In this document: piece by piece, positions 51,396 to 60,709 of the stretch
Layout of the letters: each line of letters starts with the position of its first letter
How positions within the stretch are numbered: position 1 is the first letter of the stretch
Source of the DNA: Phycisphaerae bacterium
GTDB lineage: Bacteria > Planctomycetota > Phycisphaerae > UBA1845 > PWPN01
Length of the DNA: 64,000 nucleotides
Direction of reading: 5' to 3'
Assembly (NCBI GenBank): GCA_035384605.1
Contig: DAOOIV010000011.1
Span: forward strand, 16,273 to 80,272
Notes under the pieces: model-generated
Told to the model about the DNA's origin: nothing
Seen by the model: the letters and a program-made list of their open reading frames with translations, nothing else
Databases searched by the model: none
Made by a program: the position numbers and the translations under genes

Positions 51396-53666
51396 CTACT
51401 CCGATACTTCCACCTCCACAATGCTTTCCTCGCGTAATCGTTCCGCCGGGATGAAACCATCGGGGGGCAAGTCGCGGCCGTCGATTCGGAGGCTGGTCAC
51501 CTTGACGCCGTAACCTCGGTAGTGAAAGGTGACCTTCGAGCCGTGATAGCGGATTGAGAACACAGAGCCGTTGAGCCGCCGGGGCAAGCGTGGGCGGATG
51601 GCGATGCCCTTCGTGAAATCGAAAGTGAGCCCGAAAAGGGACATGAACCCCCAGACGGTCACGGCCACGTTGGCCAGATAAGGTTCCTGCTTGCTGCCCT
51701 CGGTCGGCAGCCCTGTCTCCGTATCCCAGAAGTAGCCGTTGCCGGCGCCGTGGAGGTTGTCGCGCTCATATTGATTGAGAATGGCCAGATAGTGATCGTA
51801 GGCCTTGTCCGGGTCGAATTCCGCCATGGCAGCGATGTAGTATGCGCTGACCCACGGGAAGATGCCGCCGTTTTCGTAGGTACCGAACAGGTCGTAGAAA
51901 TGCGGATAGCCGTAGGTCTCGAGCCACCAGTCGCCGGCGTTGTAGTGCTCGGGCGGGATGCTGACCAGGTTACAGGGGAGGGAGAAGCCCTTGTAACCCA
52001 GTTCCGCCACGCGGCGATCAATGGAATCGAGGATCCGCCGACGCATGGGCTGATCGGCGATGCTCTCGGCGGCGGCGATGAGGTTGACCGAGGTGAAGAA
52101 GTAGTCGTGGCGGCCTCCCTGCGTGTCCACCCACGAGATGTATCGGCCCGCCCGCTCGTCCCAAAACAGCTCGTTAAACGACTGCCGTAACCGTCGCGCG
52201 GCGGCCGCGTAATGATCGGCCAGCTTCACGTTGCCTGCGGCCCGTTCCATCTCGGCCAGGTCGCGTAGTGCGGGATACGTCAGCACGTTGATGAAGGCGT
52301 CGTAGCCGCCGCAGGAAACCACGTCCCACCAGTTGCAGACGCGGGCGCCGTTGCCCGGGCCGGGAATACCCGTGGAGGTCGGGGTCAGGTAGAGAAAAGG
52401 TCTGTCGGTGCAATTGGCCAGTATGTACTCTGCCCATCGTTCGCCGTACTTCAGGCGGCAGAGGTCACCCGTTCGTCGGGCATAGTCGGCGAGGAAGATA
52501 AGCATGGAAGCGTTGTTTTCATGGAAGGCGCCTCGGCCGTCGAAGCCGTATCCCCAGACCAGACCGTCCGACCGGGTCTCTCGCTGATACACGGCATCGA
52601 GGGCGCGGGCCATGACTTCATCGATCGCGGGGTGCAAGCCGAAGAAATGCGCCTTGCCGTGCAGGTAATATTCAAAAGAAACGCCGTGGGCCCTGGGGTG
52701 CCCCACGTTGTGCCATCCGCCGGCAAAACCGGCGCGGTGGGCGATGGAGCCGTGGGCATGCGTGCGATGAAACCGAGTCGTTTGCTTCCCCACCGTCCGG
52801 TCCGGTGTTTCGAGATGCATCGTCTCGACGTTCTTTGGCCGATGTGCCTGTATCACAACGCTACACTGAAAGCGCGTTTGCGGTTCGACCACTTGGTTTT
52901 CCGACCATCGAGGAGTGCCGATGCAGAACCGCTCGTGAGATTTGAAGACAAAGCGGGCCGGCGGCAGTCGGCGCGGGTCACGCGGCCCCGCGGGCCTGCA
53001 CGTCGCCCTGGGTACGATCCGGAAGAGATTGTCCCCCGCGCAAGCCACCAGCAGGCCGTATCCGCCCGCGAAGTTGAGGTACATGATTTCGTGCCCGTCG
53101 CCGGCAAACTTCAGCCGCACGCGGCGGTCGAGAACACCGCGGCCGCCTTCGTTGCCGCGGTAGGTCACCTCGGGTTCAGGGACGGCGAACCAGTGCTTGG
53201 GCGGCAGGATATAGCCGGTGTCGAACCAAGCGTCGGCAATCTCTTCGTCTTCCGGCACGTCGAACGCCAGCAGGTTGATCTCGTCGTCCGGCAGGGTTTT
53301 TCGGCCGACGTGTACCGAAACATCCCACCGCAGGTCGTCGTTTGCCAACCCCAGGGTCCAGTAGATCTCCCAGGATGCAGCGAACAGCGGCCCGTACCGT
53401 ACCTGGCAAACCTGGTCGTCATCACGAAGGACATCGACCGTGGGGGATTGCGGCCCCTCGGTGGTGATGAAGAACTCGCGGGTGTGGCTGGTGACGCCGG
53501 CGAAACCGGTCCATGGCAGGAGGGAAATGCGAATGTCGTGGCGGCCGTCGCGGTTGATCGACGCGCAAAACTCCTCGACAAGCCGGCGCGTACCGGGACG
53601 AGTGCTCAGCCGGATTCTGAAAGCGCGGCTCGAAAGGACCACTGATTCGCTTTCACGGACAATCAT
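51396..53666 (-). CDS. Six-hairpin glycosidase-like protein (phosphorylase/GH94-type suspected)
   Basis: A 756-residue cytoplasmic-looking protein with no signal peptide. The N-terminal ~290 residues are beta-rich, a supersandwich-like domain (IRLSTRPGTRRLVEEF, SWEIYWTLGLANDDLRWDV). From ~330 on, repeated helical hairpins make an (alpha/alpha)6 barrel (LADYARRTGDLCRLKYGERWAEYIL, NWWDVVSCGGYDAFINVLTYPALRDLAEME, VSAYYIAAMAEFDPDKAYDHYLAILNQYE). The jelly-roll-like C-terminus is KVTFHYRGYGVKVTSLRIDG. It resembles GH94/GH36-like and other unclassified planctomycete glycosidases; no catalytic residue is assigned. It is divergent from the uronate isomerase-like gene, which shares its promoter region of ~105 bases. 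Confidence 0.78.
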   Translation of the reverse strand: MIVRESESVVLSSRAFRIRLSTRPGTRRLVEEFCASINRDGRHDIRISLLPWTGFAGVTSHTREFFITTEGPQSPTVDVLRDDDQVCQVRYGPLFAASWEIYWTLGLANDDLRWDVSVHVGRKTLPDDEINLLAFDVPEDEEIADAWFDTGYILPPKHWFAVPEPEVTYRGNEGGRGVLDRRVRLKFAGDGHEIMYLNFAGGYGLLVACAGDNLFRIVPRATCRPAGPRDPRRLPPARFVFKSHERFCIGTPRWSENQVVEPQTRFQCSVVIQAHRPKNVETMHLETPDRTVGKQTTRFHRTHAHGSIAHRAGFAGGWHNVGHPRAHGVSFEYYLHGKAHFFGLHPAIDEVMARALDAVYQRETRSDGLVWGYGFDGRGAFHENNASMLIFLADYARRTGDLCRLKYGERWAEYILANCTDRPFLYLTPTSTGIPGPGNGARVCNWWDVVSCGGYDAFINVLTYPALRDLAEMERAAGNVKLADHYAAAARRLRQSFNELFWDERAGRYISWVDTQGGRHDYFFTSVNLIAAAESIADQPMRRRILDSIDRRVAELGYKGFSLPCNLVSIPPEHYNAGDWWLETYGYPHFYDLFGTYENGGIFPWVSAYYIAAMAEFDPDKAYDHYLAILNQYERDNLHGAGNGYFWDTETGLPTEGSKQEPYLANVAVTVWGFMSLFGLTFDFTKGIAIRPRLPRRLNGSVFSIRYHGSKVTFHYRGYGVKVTSLRIDGRDLPPDGFIPAERLREESIVEVEVSE

Positions 53667-53771
53667 CGTGGCCTGTGTCTCCCGCTCTGAACACCCCTCG
53701 ACCTCCGCAGCGGGGATACTTTACAGCACCGGCGCCGGCTTATACAGTGCCGAGGACTGGGAGGAACAAGC

Positions 53772-55013
53772 GTGCCGGAATTGAGCCAAGACAATCTGCG
53801 AGAGTTCGTCCGCCGTGTGGCATCTGAGACTCCGGTTCTCGACATTCACACACACGTGTACTCCGCGCGATTCGGCGGGTTGCTGCTCTACGGGCTGGAC
53901 GAACTGCTGACATACCATTATTTGATCGCGGAGGTGTTTCGCGTTGCCCCTCTGCCGTACGAACGGTTCTGGGGAATGTCGAAATCCGAGCAGGCGGACT
54001 ACATCTGGCAACACCTGTTCATCGAGCATTCGCCGGTTTCCGAGGCGTGTCGGGGCGTGCTGACGGTACTTCAGGCATTCGGGATCGACCCGAAGCAGAA
54101 GAATCTGACAAGTATCCGGAAGCACCTTTCGGCGATTCCGCGAGAAGCGTACATCGACCAAGTGTTTAGGCTGTCCAATGTCAGACGGGTGATCATGACC
54201 AACGACCCGTTTGACGACAAAGAACGGCCGGTCTGGGACCAAGGCCCCGGGTCAGACGAGCGATTTGAGGCCGCCTTGCGAATCGACCCCTTGCTGAATG
54301 ATTGGGGTTTCGCCGTCACGCGCTTGGCCGGCTGGGGCTACCGCGTGAACGGCGAGCTGGGAGCTTCCGACCTGACCGAAGTGCGGCGGTTTCTAACCGA
54401 CTGGGTCGTGCGAATGCGTCCGCGCTACATGGCCGTGTCGCTGCCACCGGATTTCACCATCCCCGAGGACAGCCCGCGGGCCGCCCTCATCGCCGGGTGC
54501 GTGCTGCCCGTATGTCGTGAGGCGGGCATCCCGTTCGCGATGATGATCGGCGTGCGGCGCAGCCTGAATCCGCAACTGCGATTGGCCGGCGACGGGGTGG
54601 GCGCCGCCGACGTGGCCAGCGTCAGCCGGTTGTGCGCGACCTGCCCGGACAACCGCTTCCTGGTCACCATGTTGGCCCGCGAGAACCAGCATGAGCTCTG
54701 CGTCGCGGCCCGCAAGCACCCCAATCTGATGGTCTTCGGCTGCTGGTGGTTTCTGAACAACCCTAGTCTGATTGAGGAGATGACGCGCATGCGGCTCGAA
54801 CTGCTGGGGACGTCCGTCATCCCGCAGCACTCGGACGCGCGTGTCCTGGATCAGCTCATCTATAAGTGGTCGCACTCGCGTCGCATCATCGCCGACGTGC
54901 TGGCCGACAAGTACATCGACCTGGTCCGGTCGGGGTGGATGCCGAGCGAGCAGGAGATCCGACGGGACGTCGCCGATCTATTCGGCGGCAACTTTGAGAG
55001 GTTCTGCGGTTAA
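53772..55013 (+). CDS. Uronate isomerase-like amidohydrolase-fold protein
   Basis: A 413-residue metal-dependent hydrolase-fold protein. The N-terminal PVLDIHTHVYSARFGGLLLYGLDELLTYHYLIAE matches the metal-binding start of glucuronate isomerase (UxaC), with its HxH pair. The last third, IPQHSDARVLDQLIYKWSHSRRIIADVLADKYIDLVRSGW, resembles the UxaC C-terminal active-site Asp and Lys region. It is shorter than the 450-470-residue UxaC, so it may isomerise another uronate or have changed reaction. The GTG start at 53772 has GGAGG upstream. Divergent from the glycosidase-like gene, so a pair acting on uronate-containing polysaccharide is plausible. Confidence 0.8.
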   Translation: MPELSQDNLREFVRRVASETPVLDIHTHVYSARFGGLLLYGLDELLTYHYLIAEVFRVAPLPYERFWGMSKSEQADYIWQHLFIEHSPVSEACRGVLTVLQAFGIDPKQKNLTSIRKHLSAIPREAYIDQVFRLSNVRRVIMTNDPFDDKERPVWDQGPGSDERFEAALRIDPLLNDWGFAVTRLAGWGYRVNGELGASDLTEVRRFLTDWVVRMRPRYMAVSLPPDFTIPEDSPRAALIAGCVLPVCREAGIPFAMMIGVRRSLNPQLRLAGDGVGAADVASVSRLCATCPDNRFLVTMLARENQHELCVAARKHPNLMVFGCWWFLNNPSLIEEMTRMRLELLGTSVIPQHSDARVLDQLIYKWSHSRRIIADVLADKYIDLVRSGWMPSEQEIRRDVADLFGGNFERFCG

Positions 55014-55112
55014 GGATTCAGGAGCCGGGGTTCAGGGTGCAGGACCCAGACATTGTCCTGTGAGAGTATGTCCGCAACCCCCCAGGAGTACCGGCGACTC
55101 TACTCGCCCACA

Positions 55113-56600
55113 CTACACGTTGCCCTGAAACGTCAACCGATACATCCTGGCGAAGGCTTTCAGGCGTTTGGCATCGCCGCGATTGCCACAGAAGAGGATC
55201 GGATGGGGACCGGCGTAGACCTTGCACACGTCGTCCACGTTGTCCATTTCCATCAGCACGCGCGTCGCGCAGCCGCCTGTGGGAGGCGAGGTGGGTGACT
55301 CGATCACTTTACCGGTCCAGCAGTTGAGGGTGTCCTGTCCGCTGAGATACTTGGCCAGAATGATCGGTTCACCGGGCGTCCACTGCACGTCGAGGGCCGC
55401 CGTCTTGGGCAACTGGTGGAAGAACGGCCGCACGAAGTACTCCTGCGAAGGCCCCTGGGGACCGTGCAGCTTCCAGGCGCAAGTGCAGTGGGATGCAAAG
55501 TATCTGTTCTCGCTCGTATCAAACTCGGGGTTGTGCTGAAAGCCGCCGCGGCCCAGCAGCCATCGGCCCAGCATCAACGTGAGCGAGGCGTTGAGATCGT
55601 TCTCGCAGCCGCACGGAACGAGGTTTCCGTTATTCGTCGCGAAGCTGATGCAGGGCTTTCGATGCTTGAGTTGCAGGCACTCGATGGTAATGGCGTCGGC
55701 GCCGTAGCGGTGCAGCATCTGCTCGACGGCCCGATGGGCCCTCATGGCATCGACGAAATACTTGTCGACGACGTCGGTGACCCTGGCGGCGTTCTTCTTG
55801 AACTGCATCGCATCGCGGACGAGCTCGTCGTCATCCGCGATGCCGTCGAAGACGGCGTTGAATTCCTCGGCGGGGGCCCCGACGACTTCGACGCCGAGCC
55901 GCGGCTCGGATATGATTTCAGCGGCGGGTTTGGCGGAGATGCGCAGCAGCCGACTCTGCGCCAGCATCTGCCTGGCATGGACGGCCGTCAGAGCCCGCTC
56001 TATTTCATCCCAGTTTTCGATGGAATGGATGTAGTAGAGCCCCTCTGCATTTCGCAGGTAATCCGGCGGAAGCTGATGGTTTGAACCCACCGGATGGTAA
56101 ACGATCGCCGTCGGGGCACCCGGCTCGGTCGCCATCTGGTGCGACCATTTGGAAAACGTGTTCCAGAAGTTCACGATGAAGACGGCATCCGGTTTGGCGG
56201 CTTTGGCTTGTTCGATGAACTCTCTGACCTTGGCCTCCTGATAGATCGCTTTCGGCATGAACTCGACCACCAGCCCGAGCTTGTCGGCGGTTTCCCTGAT
56301 CTTCGCGGTAAACTTGCGTTCCTGCTGCTCGGGCTCGAACTGGTTGCCCGGCCAGGTGAACCAATTGTGTACCCGCCACGAGTCTTCCATCTTCCCTTCG
56401 TTGACGACATCCGCGGGCGGATACAAAAAGGCGACCAGGACCCTGGCCGGTTTCTTGTCGCGTTTGGGAACGGCAGACGCCGCGGCCGCACCAACCTGCC
56501 GGGCCACGGCCCGCGAGACGAAAGCGGCCGCCCCGAGCGCGCCGGTCGCCGCCAGGAAACCACGACGATTCAAAACATAGGATGAACACGATTCACACAT
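55113..56600 (-). CDS. Tat-exported L-fucose/arabinose isomerase-like protein
   Basis: A 495-residue exported protein. NRRGFLAATGALGAAAFVSRAVA near residue 11 is a twin-arginine signal. The rest follows the sugar isomerase (fucose isomerase-like) pattern by eye: an alpha/beta N-terminal half (ARVLVAFLYPPADVV, PDAVFIVNFWNTFSKW), GADAITIECLQL with a likely metal-binding glutamate region, and a C-terminal domain. A sugar isomerase outside the cytoplasm is unusual; a binding or non-catalytic role is also possible. The open frame runs to 56792 across a dispersed repeat, but ATG 56600 has AGGAG eight bases upstream and the Tat signal follows, so that is the start. Confidence 0.8.
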   Translation of the reverse strand: MCESCSSYVLNRRGFLAATGALGAAAFVSRAVARQVGAAAASAVPKRDKKPARVLVAFLYPPADVVNEGKMEDSWRVHNWFTWPGNQFEPEQQERKFTAKIRETADKLGLVVEFMPKAIYQEAKVREFIEQAKAAKPDAVFIVNFWNTFSKWSHQMATEPGAPTAIVYHPVGSNHQLPPDYLRNAEGLYYIHSIENWDEIERALTAVHARQMLAQSRLLRISAKPAAEIISEPRLGVEVVGAPAEEFNAVFDGIADDDELVRDAMQFKKNAARVTDVVDKYFVDAMRAHRAVEQMLHRYGADAITIECLQLKHRKPCISFATNNGNLVPCGCENDLNASLTLMLGRWLLGRGGFQHNPEFDTSENRYFASHCTCAWKLHGPQGPSQEYFVRPFFHQLPKTAALDVQWTPGEPIILAKYLSGQDTLNCWTGKVIESPTSPPTGGCATRVLMEMDNVDDVCKVYAGPHPILFCGNRGDAKRLKAFARMYRLTFQGNV

Positions 56601-56611
56601 GATCTCGACTC

Positions 56612-56705
56612 CTAAGGCGGACCGCCTTTTTGCGGGCCGCCACCCAAGTGCACTGCGATCCAGAAACATGCGCGCAAGCCGCACAGATGTCCGGCCGTAA
56701 GGTCC
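56612..56705. repeat. Dispersed ~100 bp repeat, copy upstream of the isomerase-like gene
   Basis: CTAAGGCGGACCGCC, T run, GCGGGCCGCCACCC, then ATGCGCGCAAGCCGCACAGAT and GGCCGTAAGGTCCT. It is the fullest clear copy of the family and lies in the leader of the leftward gene, right next to its ribosome binding site. Confidence 0.75.
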
Positions 56706-56819
56706 TATTCTACGGATGATGTCGGCGGCATAGTATATCAGACCGCGGGCCAGAGACCCAGAAAGAAGCGGAGGAATCACGGGGGACTCCATCAGGCAGC
56801 CGCCAAGAATCGCACACGA

Positions 56820-58136
56820 TCATCCCGGTCTTCGATCGAGGACGCGCGGGATTGCACCCGAATCCGACCGCAGGGACTTTGGTTCGGCGAAGGTCACTTT
56901 CGCGTCCAGGTTCAAGACGGTCTTGATCCGCCTGGCCACCTGATTTCTCAGGATTTCCAGGGTCTTGATCTCGTCGAGAGACGGGATGTCTTCCAGGACC
57001 TCGACCTTAATCTCAAGGGTATCGACGTCGCCTTGTCGGTCCAGGATGATCTGATAGTGTGGGCTGAGGCCCTCGACCTCGTACAAGATCTTCTCGATCT
57101 GGACGGGGAAGAAGCCCACGCCGTGGAAGAAGATGAGGTCATCCGTCCGCCGCGACACGCGGGTCATTCTGGCGAGGGTTCTGCCGCAGGCGCACGGCTC
57201 GCTATTAACGGAGGTGATGTCGCCCGTCCGATAGCGGATCAGCGGGAAGCCCTCCTTGGTGATGGTGGTCAGCACCAACTCCCCTTCGCATCCTGGTCCG
57301 AGCGGTTCGAGACTGGTGGGGTCGATGACCTCAACGATGAAGTGGTCTTCGTTGATGTGCAACCCGCACCGCTGGCGGCATTCGCCGGCCACACCGGGCC
57401 CCATGATCGCGGTGAGGCCATAGGTGTCGATCGCGATAACGTGGAGCTTTTCTTCGATCCGCTTCTGCAGCTCGTCGCTCCACCGTTCGCCGCCGAAGAG
57501 GGCCAGCCGCAGTTGGAGCCGTTCGGGGTGGACTCCCATCTCCTCGAGCCCCGCGGCGATGTTCAGGGCGTGGCTCGGCGTGGTGATGAGGGCCGTGGTT
57601 TTGAAATCCTTCATGATGGCGATCTGTCTGGACATCGAGGCCGTCATGGAAGCCGGGATGACTGAGGCCCCGATGAGTTCGGCGCCCTGCTGGAATCCGG
57701 GGGCACCGGGCAGCAGGCCGTAGTCGAGGGCGATCTGGACCACGTCGTGCTCGGTGATCCCGCCGGCAGTCAGTACGCGGGCGGCGCATTCCGTCCAGTT
57801 GCGCAGGTCGTTTCGCGTGTAGCCGACGACGACGGGCGTTCCGGCGATTGCGAACCCCTGGTGGATCCGCACGATATCACGCAGCGGAACGGCGAACATG
57901 TCGTAGGGGTAGCTTCGCAGGAGATCGTCGCGCGTCGTGAAGGGCAGGTCCCGCATGGCCCGCAGGTCCCTGATCTTCTCAAGATTGACGCAATTCGCGT
58001 CGAAGGCCGTTCGATAGAAGGCGACGCTGCGATACACCCGGTTCAGAGTCGACTGCAGCCGCTCGATCTGGAGCTGCTCCAACTCGTCGCGGGGAAGCGC
58101 CTCGCAAGCGGGGTTGTAAAGGGCATTCCGGCTCAT
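56820..58136 (-). CDS. Phenylacetate-CoA ligase-like adenylate-forming enzyme
   Basis: A 438-residue member of the PaaK branch of the ANL superfamily, which activates aryl or alkyl acids to acyl-CoA with ATP. Conserved parts: LPFTTRDDLLRSYPYDMFAVP, a nucleotide-binding IHQGFAIAGTPVVVGYTRND, LFGGERWSDELQKRIEEKLHV, DTYGLTAIMGPGVAGEC, and ELVLTTITKEGFPLIRYRTGDI, with HGVGFFPVQIEKIL in the C-terminal lid. It ends the liv operon, 9 bases after livF. Such enzymes occur in gene sets with Liv importers, ACT proteins and indolepyruvate:ferredoxin oxidoreductase, so aromatic or branched-chain acids are likely substrates. Confidence 0.9.
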   Translation of the reverse strand: MSRNALYNPACEALPRDELEQLQIERLQSTLNRVYRSVAFYRTAFDANCVNLEKIRDLRAMRDLPFTTRDDLLRSYPYDMFAVPLRDIVRIHQGFAIAGTPVVVGYTRNDLRNWTECAARVLTAGGITEHDVVQIALDYGLLPGAPGFQQGAELIGASVIPASMTASMSRQIAIMKDFKTTALITTPSHALNIAAGLEEMGVHPERLQLRLALFGGERWSDELQKRIEEKLHVIAIDTYGLTAIMGPGVAGECRQRCGLHINEDHFIVEVIDPTSLEPLGPGCEGELVLTTITKEGFPLIRYRTGDITSVNSEPCACGRTLARMTRVSRRTDDLIFFHGVGFFPVQIEKILYEVEGLSPHYQIILDRQGDVDTLEIKVEVLEDIPSLDEIKTLEILRNQVARRIKTVLNLDAKVTFAEPKSLRSDSGAIPRVLDRRPG

Positions 58137-58145
58137 GATGTTGCC

Positions 58146-58883
58146 TCACTCATCGATACGCTCGTACTCCTTGCCCAGGTAAGCTCGCTGGACCTCGCGA
58201 TTGTCGCTCAGCTCCCGCGAAGTTCCCTCGAGGACGATCTGCCCGGTTTCGATGACGTATCCGCGATCCGCCACCGCCAGGGCCGCCCGTGCGTTCTGCT
58301 CGACCAGCAGAATCGTCAAGCCGTCGCGCTTCAAGGTCGTGATGGTCCGGTAGATGTCGCGGACCACCAAAGGCGCGACCCCGAGCGAAGGCTCATCCAT
58401 CATCAACAATCGCGGCTTGGACATCAAAGCCCTCGCGATGGCGAGCATCTGCTGCTGCCCGCCGGACAGCGTGCCGGCAAGCTGATGTTCCCGCTCCTTG
58501 AGGATGTCAAAGAGCCGGCAAACCTCGTCCATGCTTGCCTTGACGGCCTCGCGCGTTTGTCCCTTGCCCCGGCAGGAGTAAGCCCCGAGGATCAGGTTTT
58601 CCTTCACCGTCATGGTGGGGAAGACATGACGGCCCTCGGGGACCATCGAGCAGCCAAGCTGAACGATTCTATCAGGCGGCAGGCCTCGGAGGTCCTGCTT
58701 GTCGAACAGGATCGTTCCGGATCGCGGCTGAAGGATACCGGCGATGCTCTTAAGCAGCGTCGTCTTGCCCGCGCCGTTGGCCCCGATGATGGCGACGATC
58801 TCCCCCTGGGAAACGTGCAGCGAGATTCCCTTGAGAACCCGCAAGGCGCCATAGCCTGCCTCAACATTGGTCAGTCGCAGCAT
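58146..58883 (-). CDS. livF: Branched-chain amino acid-type ABC importer ATPase LivF
   Basis: One of two ATPases of a Liv (HAAT) importer. 245 residues: Walker A GANGAGKTTLLKS, the signature LSGGQQQMLAIARAL, Walker B LLMMDEPSLGVAP, and the H-loop region. The start lies inside the end of livG (23-base overlap), so the two ATPases are co-translated. Binding to livG makes the heterodimer that drives the LivH/LivM pore. Confidence 0.95.
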   Translation of the reverse strand: MLRLTNVEAGYGALRVLKGISLHVSQGEIVAIIGANGAGKTTLLKSIAGILQPRSGTILFDKQDLRGLPPDRIVQLGCSMVPEGRHVFPTMTVKENLILGAYSCRGKGQTREAVKASMDEVCRLFDILKEREHQLAGTLSGGQQQMLAIARALMSKPRLLMMDEPSLGVAPLVVRDIYRTITTLKRDGLTILLVEQNARAALAVADRGYVIETGQIVLEGTSRELSDNREVQRAYLGKEYERIDE

Positions 58884-59646
58884 GGTCGTCCCCCAGGTAA
58901 ACGCGTATCACTTCGGGGTCTCTCTGAATCACCCGCGGCGGTCCTTCTGCGATCTTGTGGCCCTGATCCAGGACCACGACATCGTCCGAGATATTCATAA
59001 CGAGCGACATGTCGTGCTCGACCACCAGGCAGGTCACACCCCGGCCGCGAATCTTCAAGATCAGATCGGCAAGGGCCTGTGTCTCATAGATATTGAGCCC
59101 GGCCGCCGGCTCGTCAAGAAGCAAGAGCTGCGGCTCGGTGGCCAGGGCCCGCGCGAACTCGACCAGCCGCTGGCGGCCGAAGGACAGATTCGAGGCGATC
59201 TCCGAGGCACACGCCGACAGGCCGAGATCATCCAGGATCGACATGGCCTTGTCTCTGCTCTCCTTCTCCTCGCGCCAGGTGCGCGGCAGGTTGAGCATGC
59301 CGGCGACGAAACCGGACCGGGTCCTCGGATGGCGGCCGACCATGACGTTTTCAAGAACGGTCATCTGGGGAAACAGCTTCGTGGTCTGAAACGTCCTGGC
59401 GATCCCCAGCCTCGCGATCGCATGTGCCCTCCAGCCGGTGATCCGGCTGCCTCGAAAGTACACCTCCCCTTCGTGAGGGGACAACGTGCCGGCGATCAGA
59501 TTGAAAAGCGTCGTTTTGCCCGCGCCGTTGGGACCGATGATGGCCTTGATTGCCCCGCAGGGCACGCTGAAACTCACGTCCTCGACGGCATGAAGACCGC
59601 CAAAGAAACGGTGGAGCCTGTGCGTCGTCAGGAGGGGCTCAGCCAT
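58861..59646 (-). CDS. livG: Branched-chain amino acid-type ABC importer ATPase LivG
   Basis: Second ATPase, 261 residues, with the LivG-type GPNGAGKTTLFNLIAGTLSP Walker A and the LSFGRQRLVEFARAL signature, followed by LLLLDEPAAGLN. The N-terminal LLTTHRLHRFFGGLHAVEDV is typical. The true start is ATG 59646, as the frame beyond it lies within livM. It overlaps livM by 8 bases. Confidence 0.95.
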   Translation of the reverse strand: MAEPLLTTHRLHRFFGGLHAVEDVSFSVPCGAIKAIIGPNGAGKTTLFNLIAGTLSPHEGEVYFRGSRITGWRAHAIARLGIARTFQTTKLFPQMTVLENVMVGRHPRTRSGFVAGMLNLPRTWREEKESRDKAMSILDDLGLSACASEIASNLSFGRQRLVEFARALATEPQLLLLDEPAAGLNIYETQALADLILKIRGRGVTCLVVEHDMSLVMNISDDVVVLDQGHKIAEGPPRVIQRDPEVIRVYLGDDHAATDQC

Positions 59647-60709
59647 GAGACCTCCTGGTCGACAAGAATGCGAGAGCGCGCCAGCGGGGCACCCTGAGCA
59701 GTCCTTCCGGCGCAAAGATCATCATCGCGATAAGGATGACGCCGAAAACCGCGTCATCGTAGGTGCCGAACACGCCGCGAAGAGACAGGAAGTTCAGGAC
59801 CACGCCCATCAGCAGCGCTCCCCACAGATTTGCCATCCCTCCGACAGCCACGATCGCGACGTAGCGGACGGACTTCATGACGCTGACTTCCGAGGGGCCG
59901 ATGCTTGCGTTGTAATGCGTCAGGAGGGCGCCCCCGGCGGCGGCGAAGAGAGCGCTGAGCACGAAGGTGTAGAGCTTGTAACGGTAGGTATCGATTCCCA
60001 GCGAATGCGCCGCCTCCTCGCTCTGGTGGATGGATCGAAGGGCCCTGCCGATGCGCGAGTGAACCAGGTTGATGGCCAGGACCATGGCCGCGAGGACGAC
60101 AACCCACGCGATGTAGTAGTTCTGCACGCGGAACGCCGGAGCGCCGTTGACCTGCAGCGTATCGCCGATCAGTTTGAAAGGCGGGACGTTTGAAATACCA
60201 TCGGCCTGGCCGAAGACCTCCGCCCCCAGGACGATGCGGTAGACGATGAGGCCGAAACCCAGCGTGGCCATCGCCAAGTAGTGTCCTTTCAAACGGATGA
60301 CCGGCATGCCGATGATCAGGGCGATCACAGCGGTCACAAGCAGGGCCGCTATGAAGGCCGGCCAAGGCAGAATGCTCAGCATCTGCCTGCCGTAAAGATC
60401 CTGATGCTCAACGGTCAGGCCGAGCCACCGGCACAACCGAACCAGGGGATGGGTCTGATAGGCCAGCAGGTTGCACGTCGTCAGTACCGCCGAGACATAG
60501 CCGCCGATGGCGAAGAAACCCGCGTGGCCCAGAGAGGCCTGGCCTGCATATCCCATCAGCAGACACAAGCCGATCACCACCAGCGCATAGTACGCCGACA
60601 TGGTGATCTGGGTCATGTAGAAGGGCTTCTCAGCGGCCGAGAGTCCGGTTTGGATCAGGACCACCAGAAGGATCGTGACAGCAACGGGCAGATATCTGCC
60701 GAGACGCAT
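59639..60709 (-). CDS. livM: Branched-chain amino acid-type ABC importer permease LivM
   Basis: Inner-membrane permease of about 356 residues with eight or more hydrophobic segments. LLMGYAGQASLGHAGFFAIGGYVSAVL and MPVIRLKGHYLAMATLGFG are LivM hallmarks; AHSLGIDTYRYKLYTFVLSALFAAAGGAL is the cytoplasmic EAA-like loop region. The open frame runs to 61261, but ATG 60709 overlaps the TGA stop of livH by one base (TGATG) and marks the start. Confidence 0.93.
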   Translation of the reverse strand: MRLGRYLPVAVTILLVVLIQTGLSAAEKPFYMTQITMSAYYALVVIGLCLLMGYAGQASLGHAGFFAIGGYVSAVLTTCNLLAYQTHPLVRLCRWLGLTVEHQDLYGRQMLSILPWPAFIAALLVTAVIALIIGMPVIRLKGHYLAMATLGFGLIVYRIVLGAEVFGQADGISNVPPFKLIGDTLQVNGAPAFRVQNYYIAWVVVLAAMVLAINLVHSRIGRALRSIHQSEEAAHSLGIDTYRYKLYTFVLSALFAAAGGALLTHYNASIGPSEVSVMKSVRYVAIVAVGGMANLWGALLMGVVLNFLSLRGVFGTYDDAVFGVILIAMMIFAPEGLLRVPRWRALAFLSTRRSHG

